Shown: positions 1 through 5,831 of the stretch, piece after piece
Numbering within the stretch: position 1 is the stretch's first letter
Layout: each line of letters opens with the position of its first letter
Assembly (NCBI GenBank): GCA_024276805.1
Contig: JAJRWJ010000055.1
Coordinates: 1 to 7,390 of the forward strand
Length of the DNA stretch: 7,390 bases
Origin: Gammaproteobacteria bacterium
Lineage (GTDB): Bacteria; Pseudomonadota; Gammaproteobacteria; Methylococcales; Methylomonadaceae
Reading direction: 5' to 3'
Notes under the pieces: generated by a model
Database searches by the model: none
The model's input: only the letters and a program-made list of their open reading frames with translations
Told to the model about the DNA's origin: nothing
Program-made: the position numbers and the translations under genes

Positions 1-89
1 AAACCACAACCCATCTCACGGTAAACATCAAAGATTGCTCCCTGAATTTGGTAACATTCTTCTTTAAAAAGTATCTTTTCTTTGTTCAT
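1..89 (-). CDS. GxxExxY-family protein, N-terminus only (runs off left edge)
   Basis: A minus-strand reading frame opens with ATG at 87-89 and is open to the window edge, giving 29 complete residues. It starts MNKEKILFKEECYQIQG and continues AIFDVYREMGCG, with the next codon beginning as Phe. This is the characteristic N-terminus of the GxxExxY family (PF13366, placed in the PD-(D/E)XK nuclease-like clan): a basic start, a Y-x-I-x-G-A helix, then a V-x-x-x-[ML]-G-x-G-[FL] turn. The biochemical role of this family is not established. The gene follows rhuM in the same direction, across an imperfect inverted repeat. No clear Shine-Dalgarno precedes the ATG. The frame stays open upstream, so a GTG at about 107 is an alternative start. 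Recognition is from a short stretch, so the family call is good but not certain. Confidence 0.7.
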   Translation of the reverse strand, partial: MNKEKILFKEECYQIQGAIFDVYREMGCG

Positions 90-123
90 AGCGATTTCTA
101 TTTCAACCACGCAAGTTTTTTTA

Positions 124-201
124 ACCACGAAGCACACGAAAAGCACGAAAAAATGCAAAATGTTTTTTCTATCCTTTTGTGCCTTTTGTGTTTTTCGTGG
201 T
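124..201. repeat. Imperfect inverted repeat of the ACCACGAA..CACGAAAA type
   Basis: The left arm 124-150 and the reverse complement of the right arm 175-201 match at 22 of 27 positions; both begin ACCACGAA and contain two CAC-purine-AAA blocks. The loop is 151-174. The right arm overlaps the last codons and stop of rhuM, so the repeat encodes that protein's C-terminal TTKNTKGTKG tail. Similar TTK/NHEGHEG-coding repeats occur between genes in many environmental genomes (recollection, not a search). The structure could slow or end transcription, but no U-run follows on the minus strand, so I do not call it a terminator. A shorter AACCACG echo lies at about 104-110. Confidence 0.7.
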
Positions 202-1239
202 ACATTCTTCTATGTCATTCTTTTGTAGTCGCTTTTTCAATTCACGATCGAAGTCTGATTCAATGCGTTGCTGTTTATTGAACTTGTCGTACTCGGCGAA
301 AGCTTTCTGCTCAGCCTGTTTTCTGCTAACACTGCCGTAACCCTCCAGAATCCGGTACTCATTAAAGGCAAGGAACTTGTTCACGCTTTCGGCGAAGCTT
401 TCCATGGTAAAGGTAGTGCGCCGCTCGATAATGCCTTCGATATAGTCAAAAAACGACGATACCGCCCGCTCCAGTTTCTTTATTTCGTCTTCGCTCAAAT
501 AGTTTTTGGCAATGCTGGCGTCAGACTTCAGTACCCGACCATCGGGCGCATTTTTATAAGTGCTCATCCCCATTAAGGGTTTGCCGGCATCGGCTTTCAT
601 CGAAATAATCTCTGCGGCAGTATGGCCGGTAATGGCGTAATGGAACTTGTCTTGCACATGGGCGTAGAACTGCTGGGTTGTTTTCGATTTCGGATCATAA
701 TCAATGCTGCACTCGGCGAAAATATCAGTAATCTGCTGGTAAATCCGCCGCTCGCTGGCGCGGATGGAACGCACCCGCTCCAGCAGTTCGCGAAAATAAT
801 CCTTGCCAAAATAGCGACCATTTTTCAGCCGTTCGTCATCCATGGCAAAGCCCTTGATGATGTACTCTTTTATCAAGGCTGTCGCCCAAATGCGGAACTG
901 GGTCGCCTGAGCCGAATTAACCCGGTAACCGACAGAAATCACTGCATCCAGGTTGTAATATTTTACCTTCCGGGTTTGTGTTTTCCCTGCAATCGCCCCG
1001 TGTTCAGTGGTATGTTCCAAAATGGAACATACCACATCTTCCTGTAACTCATTGCTTTCAAATATATTTTTCAAATGCTTGGTAATGGCTGGACGCTGTA
1101 CGCCAAAAAGCTCCGCCATGCGTTCCTGCGTCAGCCAGATGGTCTCATTGCTGAGTAGCACCTCAACTTTAATCTCACCATCAGGCGCGGTGTAGAGTAG
1201 AAATTCCGTGGTTTGGTCTTGCAGGCTCAGATCAGGCAT
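169..1239 (-). CDS. rhuM: RhuM-family (virulence RhuM) putative DNA-binding protein
   Basis: A protein of 356 residues with the whole RhuM-family layout (PF13310). It has an N-terminal strand region (EFLLYTAPDGEIKVEV), then a winged-helix-like block WLTQERMAELFGVQRPAITKH at about residues 35-55. A conserved KYYNLDAVISVGYRVNS segment, an RIWAT..LKEYI-like helix and a charged C-terminal half complete it. The family is named from Salmonella rhuM and is often found beside type I R-M genes; its molecular function is unknown. I chose the ATG at 1239. It has GGGGG eight bases upstream, overlaps prrC by 8 bp as translationally coupled genes do, and aligns with the family start. In-frame ATGs at 1254, 1257 and 1284 would add 5-15 unconserved residues. 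The last ten residues (TTKNTKGTKG) are encoded by an intergenic-type repeat and are probably not part of the ancestral protein. A regulatory or accessory role for the operon is inference. Confidence 0.85.
   Translation of the reverse strand: MPDLSLQDQTTEFLLYTAPDGEIKVEVLLSNETIWLTQERMAELFGVQRPAITKHLKNIFESNELQEDVVCSILEHTTEHGAIAGKTQTRKVKYYNLDAVISVGYRVNSAQATQFRIWATALIKEYIIKGFAMDDERLKNGRYFGKDYFRELLERVRSIRASERRIYQQITDIFAECSIDYDPKSKTTQQFYAHVQDKFHYAITGHTAAEIISMKADAGKPLMGMSTYKNAPDGRVLKSDASIAKNYLSEDEIKKLERAVSSFFDYIEGIIERRTTFTMESFAESVNKFLAFNEYRILEGYGSVSRKQAEQKAFAEYDKFNKQQRIESDFDRELKKRLQKNDIEECTTKNTKGTKG
1007..1035. repeat. Perfect 13-bp inverted repeat inside rhuM
   Basis: GTGGTATGTTCCA at 1007-1019 is followed by a three-base AAA spacer and the exact reverse complement at 1023-1035. 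It lies in rhuM codons for about residues 69-77 (VVCSILEHT). The stem would form in either transcript. It may be an operator, a transcript structure, or an accident of the conserved amino-acid sequence. Confidence 0.75.
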
Positions 1240-2365
1240 GTTGTTCACCCCCATCATTATTTTCTGCCTGCTTCCAATAGCCATAGTTATCCCGCAAATG
1301 ATCCAGTAAAAACTTTACGGTTTGCTTCTCTTGTGGCGTTGGCTCTGCAACAACCTCGTTAGACAGGGTGCTATGGCTGGTGAACTGAATAATACGGTTC
1401 AAATAGGTCTCTTTATCATCAGGCAAGAGTTCCGACCATCTCGGATAACCCAGAAAACTGGCGGTTTTTTCATACAGATTTCGCAAAAGCGTAAAGTGGT
1501 ATTTCTGAATTTGATTTTCAGCAATCGCTTTTTCCAGGGTTTGCTTTAAATACAGATGGTAAGAAAAGCTGTGGTTGGAGTCTCCTTGCTTTTCCTTCAG
1601 GGAAAAAGTGCCATCTTCAAAACACTCCAGCAGGTAGCAGGCTTTGCTGTTTAGCTCATTGTGCAGGACATTATAAAAAAGTGGGCTGTGCGTGGTGACA
1701 ATAAACTTCAGTTCAGCTGGTGCAGTTTTGATTAATCCCGCCAGATTGACGGCAAGCTCGATCAAATGATTTTCGTCAAGCGAGCTGACTGGATCATCAA
1801 TAAACACATATTCCAGCTGATCGAACTGATTGGTTTCTCGATCATCAGGTTCGGATACACTTAAAACATCAATGATCTGTTCCAGAATGCTGTAGAAAAT
1901 ACTCCAGATAAAATTGCTTTCTTCACCCTTGGAGATTTTCAGATTGTCTATATGCTCATCCGTTCCTCGCTCGATGGAAAAAGTGATTTCTGTGAAATCT
2001 TCGTTGAACCGGGGTGTAAGGCTGTCATCCACATAATGCTGAAAATGTGTGATGGCATTTTGATCCTGCCCTTGCTCTTGCAGGACCCATTGGGTGTAAT
2101 TGTTAGGCTGGATTTTTAATTTTCGCTCACTATCAGCTTCAAGATCATTGTCCCAATAAAACAGGTCTTCGGTAAAGGCATTGTAATACAGCACTTTCAA
2201 GGGGTTGTCTTCAGAATCCTCACCGGCATCAGTTTTTGGCGCAATCAGCTCTTTTAGTGCGCGCGAAAGGCGGGTTTTTCCGGTGCCGTTGAAGCCATAG
2301 ATCAACTGCACCTTTTTGTCAGCATCCCGCAGCGTTTCTGCTATCTCCTTGAGTGTCTGGCTCAT
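1232..2365 (-). CDS. prrC: PrrC-type anticodon nuclease (restriction-linked tRNA ribonuclease)
   Basis: A 377-residue protein with an N-terminal ABC-type ATPase and a C-terminal nuclease domain. The ATPase shows Walker A GFNGTGKT (24-31), signature-like SKGEE (145-149), Walker B YVFIDDPVSSLD (186-197) and switch His in TTHSP (H226). The nuclease part has R295 and E299 (RNLYE) and H331 (FTSHST). Their spacings of 4 and 36 residues equal those of the catalytic Arg320-Glu324-His356 triad of E. coli PrrC. PrrC cleaves tRNA-Lys at the wobble base. In E. coli it is kept latent by the EcoprrI R-M complex and released when the T4 Stp peptide alters that complex. The prototype has 396 residues; the deficit falls mostly before Walker A, where the prototype's linker is longer. 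The gene starts one base after the hsdS stop, with GGAGG about 12 bases upstream, in the same position as prrC after the HsdS gene of the E. coli prr locus. No frameshift or lost catalytic residue is visible, so it appears functional. Confidence 0.93.
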   Translation of the reverse strand: MSQTLKEIAETLRDADKKVQLIYGFNGTGKTRLSRALKELIAPKTDAGEDSEDNPLKVLYYNAFTEDLFYWDNDLEADSERKLKIQPNNYTQWVLQEQGQDQNAITHFQHYVDDSLTPRFNEDFTEITFSIERGTDEHIDNLKISKGEESNFIWSIFYSILEQIIDVLSVSEPDDRETNQFDQLEYVFIDDPVSSLDENHLIELAVNLAGLIKTAPAELKFIVTTHSPLFYNVLHNELNSKACYLLECFEDGTFSLKEKQGDSNHSFSYHLYLKQTLEKAIAENQIQKYHFTLLRNLYEKTASFLGYPRWSELLPDDKETYLNRIIQFTSHSTLSNEVVAEPTPQEKQTVKFLLDHLRDNYGYWKQAENNDGGEQHA

Positions 2366-2366
2366 C

Positions 2367-3584
2367 TTAAGCCACTGCCTCCTCTGGTTTAGGGAAGCTC
2401 AGCAGCAGATCGCGGTAATATTCATATTGCTTCTGGCGCAGCTCGATTTCGCGGGGCAGACCTTCGCTAATGGAGGTCGTCAGGGTGTCGAATTTGTCGA
2501 GAATGGCGACGATGCGGGCTTGTTCAGCGAGAGGGGGAAACGGCAATAGCAAACTTTTGAAAGTTGCTAAATTAATATTATCCTGAGCACTACCAGTGCT
2601 TTTAGCTTGTAGTTTCGATTTAAGCGAAGATAAAAGGTATTCTACATAGTTTGAACTTGTTTTTTCTGGATTCGCTACAAAACCTATAACGCTGTCGGGG
2701 AAGCAAGACTCGAAACCTAAAATGGCAGTTTCTGCAATATTTGCTGCTATCGTTATACAAAGTGTACCTTTCGGCCACAGCTTACTTTGCTCTAGTCCAA
2801 ACTCGCTATAAGTTTGCGTGTACTCTGAAATAATATGCGCAGCATTTCTAATATCACCCGTTTGAATAAACGGTATGTCTCCCCCGTATAACTTCGAGTC
2901 GTTTCGGGGTCGGTGTTTTGATTTACCTCGCCCAAATTCAAGAGCCACCTCCCCCAAAGTCTTCCATTCCACTTCGCCCTCGTCAAAGGTGAGCAGGTGG
3001 TCGCGGTAATGGTTGTATTGTTTTTTGCGGGCGGTCAGCTCGGCGGTCAGCTCGGCGGTCAGCTCGGTGAAAGCGTCCAGAATGCGCACAATTTCCCCCT
3101 GAATCGCCAGCGACTTTTCGGGGGCGTCGGGGCATGGGATGGGGATTTTGAATTTATCAGTATCTGGTGTTGCAATTTGCGGCATTTGCATTCTGCTGCC
3201 AAGATTTTGAAAATAAGGCTCATTCAATTTAAGAAAGTGATATACATACTTAATATTGGCGCGTTCCCCGTTAGAATGATAAGACCACATCTCACTCTTA
3301 TGAGAAAAAGGCTGGTCATAATATTCGAACTCGATAACACCACGCGATTTGACAATAATCGAGGGTTCTCTGTTTATATCATTTGCAGGTATATCTTCAA
3401 AATCAACAAATGCCACGGTCTTACCACCAGCAAAAATTTTTAACGGCGCATTATCTTTATGTATTTTTTTCATTTGACCAGCAGTGATCTTCGTACCCCT
3501 TGTGCGCACAAGAACCTCCCCCAAAGCCTTCCACTCCACTGTCGCCCCATCTAGCAGCTTTTCCAGAAAATCCCGCTGGCTCAT
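2367..3584 (-). CDS. hsdS: Type I restriction-modification specificity subunit S (type IC-like)
   Basis: A 405-residue HsdS that guides HsdM and HsdR to a two-part DNA site. The layout is circularly repeated. Each half opens with VEWKxLGEV (residues 16-24 and 205-213) before a variable target recognition domain (about 25-150 and 214-345). Each half then ends in a conserved helix region with IVRILDAF / RIVAILDKF and RKKQYNHYRDHLLTF / RQKQYEYYRDLLLSF. The central spacer holds TELTAELTAELTAR (173-186), encoded by 12-bp tandem repeats, as in EcoR124I. The ATG overlaps the hsdM stop (ATGA), implying translational coupling. The recognition domains are AT-richer than the conserved parts (38% versus 55% G+C in sampled 60-base blocks), as expected if they were exchanged by recombination. 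The DNA sequence recognised cannot be read from the protein. HsdS identity is certain; the IC assignment is strong. Confidence 0.95.
   Translation of the reverse strand: MSQRDFLEKLLDGATVEWKALGEVLVRTRGTKITAGQMKKIHKDNAPLKIFAGGKTVAFVDFEDIPANDINREPSIIVKSRGVIEFEYYDQPFSHKSEMWSYHSNGERANIKYVYHFLKLNEPYFQNLGSRMQMPQIATPDTDKFKIPIPCPDAPEKSLAIQGEIVRILDAFTELTAELTAELTARKKQYNHYRDHLLTFDEGEVEWKTLGEVALEFGRGKSKHRPRNDSKLYGGDIPFIQTGDIRNAAHIISEYTQTYSEFGLEQSKLWPKGTLCITIAANIAETAILGFESCFPDSVIGFVANPEKTSSNYVEYLLSSLKSKLQAKSTGSAQDNINLATFKSLLLPFPPLAEQARIVAILDKFDTLTTSISEGLPREIELRQKQYEYYRDLLLSFPKPEEAVA
2947..3540. repeat. 27-bp imperfect direct repeat bordering the two HsdS recognition domains
   Basis: Bases 2947-2973 and 3514-3540 match at 25 of 27 positions (ACCTCCCCCAAAG then YCTTCCAYTCCACT). 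Read on the minus strand they encode VEWKxLGEV at the start of each half of HsdS. They are the trace of the ancient half-duplication of the gene. They could also support homologous exchange or deletion of the first recognition domain. Confidence 0.85.
3031..3066. repeat. Three perfect 12-bp tandem repeats in the hsdS spacer (TAEL repeats)
   Basis: GCGGTCAGCTCG occurs three times head to tail (3031-3042, 3043-3054, 3055-3066). On the minus strand, with the reading frame offset by one base, it encodes three ELTA units, HsdS residues 174-185. In EcoR124I and EcoR124II, two versus three TAEL units lengthen the spacer by four residues and change the recognition gap from 6 to 7 bases. Slippage or unequal crossing-over at this tract would therefore change specificity without a frameshift. 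Confidence 0.93.
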
Positions 3585-5128
3585 GCCTCAATCTCCGCCA
3601 CAATCGCATCAATCTCGGCACGCAGTTGATCGATTCTGGCAACGGTGGTTTTGATCTCGGCATTGAGCTTGGCAATATCAATCACCTCGCGGGTGTCTTT
3701 GGGCTCTACATAGGCACTGACGGAGAGGTTGTAGTCGTTTTCGGCAATCTTGTTATTATCCACGGTTTCGGCGATGTGCTCGACGTTTTCCTTGCTGTCG
3801 AAGATGGCCATGATCTTTTCGATGTGTTGGTCGGTCAGTACATTGTTATTGGTCTCTTTTTTGAAGAAGTCCTCGCCGCTGGCGTCAATGAACTGGGTGC
3901 GGGTATCGCTTTTGTGTTTGGACAGCACCAGTATGTTGACGGCGATGGTGGTGCCGTAGAACAGGTTGGGTGCCAGTGAGATCACGGTTTCCACAAAATT
4001 GTTGTCGACCAGGTATTGGCGGATTTTTTTCTCGGCGCCGCCGCGGTAGAAGATGCCGGGAAAGCAGACGATGGCGGCGCGCCCCTTGCTGGACAAGTAA
4101 TGCAAGGCGTGCAGCACAAAGGCGAAGTCGGCCTTGGATTTGGGCGGTAGTACGCCTGCGGGGGCAAAGCGGTCGTCGTTGATCAGCGTCGGGTCGTAGG
4201 CGCCGATCCATTTGACCGAGTAGGGTGGATTGGAGACGATGGCGTCGAACGGTTTGTCTTCAGCAAAATGGGGTTCGATCAGGGTGTTGCCCAGTTGGAT
4301 GTTGAACTTGTCGTAGTTGATGTTGTGCAAAAACATGTTCATCCGCGCCAGGTTGTAAGTGGTGTGGTTGATCTCCTGGCCGAAGAAGCCCTCTTCAATG
4401 ATATGGGCGTCAAAGTGTTTTTTGGCTTGCAGCAACAGCGAGCCGGAGCCGCAGGCGGGGTCATAGATTTTGTTGACGCTGGTCTGCTTGTGCATGGCGA
4501 TTTGTGCAATCAGCCTGGAGACGTGGGTGGGGGTGAAAAACTCGCCGCCGGATTTACCCGCATTGGCGGCGTAGTTGCCAATCAGGAACTCGTAGGCGTC
4601 ACCAAACAGGTCGATGTGGTTGTCTTCAAAGTCACCAAAATCAAGCCCAGCAACCCCTTTGAGTACCGCCGCAAGGCGGTTGTTTTTGTCTTTGACCGTA
4701 TTGCCAAGGCGGTTGCTGGTGGTGTCGAAGTCGGCAAACAGACCTTTGATGTCGTCTTCTGAGGGGTAGCCGCTGGCCGAGGCTTCAATTTCGGAGAATA
4801 TCCTGGCCAGATCGGTATTCAGGCTCTCGTTGGTATTGGCGCTTTTCGCAACATTGGCAAACAGCTGGCTGGGGTAGATAAAGTAGCCCTTGGTTTTAAC
4901 GGCGTCGTCCTTGATGTCTTCGTTAATAACATCATCGCCCAGCTCGGCATAGTGGATGCTGTCATCACCGCCCTCGATGTAACTGGCAAAATTTTCGCTG
5001 ATAAAGCGGTAAAACAGTGTGCCAAGCACATATTGCTTGAAATCCCATCCATCGACGGCGCCGCGCACATCGTTGGCAATCTGCCAGATCTGGCGTTGCA
5101 GGGCGGCACGCTGTTGGTTGCTTGTCAT
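3581..5128 (-). CDS. hsdM: Type I restriction-modification DNA methyltransferase subunit M
   Basis: A 515-residue N6-adenine methyltransferase that, with HsdS, methylates the host's target sites and forms the core of the restriction complex. An N-terminal helical domain (QRQIWQIANDVRG.., about 1-170) precedes the catalytic domain. That domain has GGEFFTP (194-200), the S-adenosylmethionine-binding motif DPACGSGSLLL (223-233) and the catalytic NPPYS (300-304). The C-terminal helices (about 470-515) end in QLRAEIDAIVAEIEA, which resembles EcoR124I HsdM (about 520 residues) closely. The EcoR124I motif I, as I recall it, reads DPAAGSG, so the Cys here is a small difference. The ATG at 5128 has AGGA eight bases upstream and matches the family start (MTSNQQRAALQRQIW). 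It is the first gene of the operon and overlaps hsdS by four bases. All motifs are intact. Confidence 0.97.
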   Translation of the reverse strand: MTSNQQRAALQRQIWQIANDVRGAVDGWDFKQYVLGTLFYRFISENFASYIEGGDDSIHYAELGDDVINEDIKDDAVKTKGYFIYPSQLFANVAKSANTNESLNTDLARIFSEIEASASGYPSEDDIKGLFADFDTTSNRLGNTVKDKNNRLAAVLKGVAGLDFGDFEDNHIDLFGDAYEFLIGNYAANAGKSGGEFFTPTHVSRLIAQIAMHKQTSVNKIYDPACGSGSLLLQAKKHFDAHIIEEGFFGQEINHTTYNLARMNMFLHNINYDKFNIQLGNTLIEPHFAEDKPFDAIVSNPPYSVKWIGAYDPTLINDDRFAPAGVLPPKSKADFAFVLHALHYLSSKGRAAIVCFPGIFYRGGAEKKIRQYLVDNNFVETVISLAPNLFYGTTIAVNILVLSKHKSDTRTQFIDASGEDFFKKETNNNVLTDQHIEKIMAIFDSKENVEHIAETVDNNKIAENDYNLSVSAYVEPKDTREVIDIAKLNAEIKTTVARIDQLRAEIDAIVAEIEA

Positions 5129-5136
5129 GGTGTAAA

Positions 5137-5140
5137 TCCT
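5137..5140 (-). promoter_or_regulatory. Ribosome binding site of hsdM
   Basis: AGGA on the minus strand lies eight bases before the hsdM ATG (5128). It supports this start over any internal ATG. Confidence 0.65.
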
Positions 5141-5185
5141 GTTCCAATAATATGGGTTAAATAGGCTGGTTCAGTGAATGCATAA

Positions 5186-5292
5186 CGCGGAGGATAAGGA
5201 GCGCGATCAGCGTCTGACTTAATCCGATTGATGGCGTTGCACCAAATATTAGATTGACGTTTATAAGCCGATATAGCTCATTATCCTCCGCG
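5186..5292. repeat. 17-bp inverted repeat in the hsdM leader
   Basis: CGCGGAGGATAAGGAGC at 5186-5202 and the reverse complement of 5276-5292 (CGCGGAGGATAATGAGC) match at 16 of 17 positions, with 73 bases between. In the predicted hsdM transcript this makes a long stem. One arm contains GGAGG and the other CCTCC. It could be a leader regulatory structure or the terminal repeats of a 107-bp miniature element. Confidence 0.75.
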
Positions 5293-5316
5293 ATGGTTCC
5301 GCAAAGCGGAGCCATC
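5292..5316. repeat. Compact 11-bp hairpin next to the leader inverted repeat
   Basis: GATGGTTCCGC (5292-5302), loop AAA, then GCGGAGCCATC (5306-5316). Ten of eleven positions are Watson-Crick pairs. The exception is a T-G wobble on the plus strand, which is an A-C mismatch in the minus-strand transcript. It abuts the right arm of the 5186-5292 repeat, so the two stems would stack near the start of the predicted hsdM transcript. There is no T-run on either side, so it is not a simple terminator. Confidence 0.7.
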
Positions 5317-5340
5317 AACTCATTCTCCAGACCTGTATAT

Positions 5341-5369
5341 CTTATACGCCAGCTCACAAAACTTGACAA
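5341..5369 (-). promoter_or_regulatory. Predicted sigma-70-type promoter of the hsdM-hsdS-prrC-rhuM operon
   Basis: On the minus strand TTGTCA (5369-5364) lies 17 bases from TATAAG (5346-5341). Each hexamer matches the consensus at 5 of 6 positions with ideal spacing. Transcription would start near 5334, leaving a leader of about 205 nt before hsdM that contains both stem structures. This is motif reading only. Confidence 0.5.
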
Positions 5370-5636
5370 TATAGGCATTGAAGCATTGCTTTCCTAGTCG
5401 GGATAACATCCATTTTTCACGGGATAAGCAGTTCTGGATAATTCTGATGATCAAGTTGCCGGTTGATATTGCTCAAAAATCTGACGAACTTTTGATTGCG
5501 GAATCCATTCCTGACCAAAGCAAATGTTATTAAAAAAATGGCTGCGCTAATATTGGGTTTCTGTCAGAAACATCATCACAAGGCACTCGATACGAACAAT
5601 TTGCCGCTGTTTTTGAAAGAACAAGAGTAACGTAAG

Positions 5637-5749
5637 TATTCAGACCCCCTCTGTAATTTAGCCAGTTTTTTCACTCTGCGGACAATCTATCAATGACTTA
5701 CGATGCTTCTTAAGGAAAACTGCTGATTTATTCGTGGAGGGTCTGAATA
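5637..5749. repeat. 11-bp perfect inverted repeat pair 113 bp apart, possible miniature element
   Basis: TATTCAGACCC at 5637-5647 and its exact reverse complement GGGTCTGAATA at 5739-5749 enclose 91 bases with no reading frame of note. Size and ends suit a small non-autonomous insertion (MITE-like), but no target-site duplication is evident. Confidence 0.45.
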
Positions 5750-5763
5750 TATACAGAGTAACC

Positions 5764-5786
5764 GGGGTCAGATAAAAATTAACCCC
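5764..5786. repeat. GGGGTCAG..ACCCC short palindromic motif
   Basis: GGGGT (5764-5768) and ACCCC (5782-5786) enclose CAGATAAAAATTA. The GGGTCAG core recurs as GGGTCAGG at 6603-6610, just before the transposase. Motifs of this form commonly edge RAYT genes in environmental gammaproteobacteria (recollection). It may mark an old element end. Confidence 0.35.
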
Positions 5787-5831
5787 ATCCTTTTTCTTAC
5801 ACAAAACGACCAATATCCTGACACAAAGGAT

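Larger units (their letters stand above)
5370..5831. other. Gene-poor stretch with possible degraded coding remnants
   Basis: No intact gene is recognised. On the plus strand one open frame runs from about 5374 to a TAA at 5531-5533 and includes MIKLPVDIAQKSDELLIAES from 5448. A second frame covers the following bases and ends at 5628-5630 (MAALILGFCQKHHHKALDTN from 5538). Read across a frame change near 5520-5530 they look like one short C-terminal piece, but I do not recognise the family. The rest holds the inverted repeat 5637-5749 and the GGGGTCAG motif at 5764. Confidence 0.35.

Noticed and set aside
124..201. Rho-independent terminator after rhuM
   Set aside because: The stem is imperfect and AT-rich, the loop is long, and the minus-strand transcript would continue into an A-run rather than a U-run.
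3500..3979. Plus-strand open frame of 159 codons opposite hsdM and hsdS
   Set aside because: Antisense to two genes with complete motif sets; the product is low-complexity Gly/Val-rich with no recognisable domain.
4268..4762. Plus-strand open frame of 164 codons opposite hsdM
   Set aside because: Mirror frame of a high-G+C coding region; covers the antisense of the HsdM catalytic motifs and shows no family features.
5181..5316. Integron attC-like site
   Set aside because: One side reads GCATAAC/GTTATGC-like, but the opposite arm lacks the matching core box, and no integrase or cassette is present. The inverted repeat alone is not enough.
5157..5378. Minus-strand 73-codon frame in the hsdM leader, or 52 codons from an inner ATG at 5315
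   Set aside because: The first ATG lies upstream of the predicted transcription start, the sequence is dominated by inverted repeats, and no family is recognised. The shorter frame has only a modest upstream GGAG, so it is not called.
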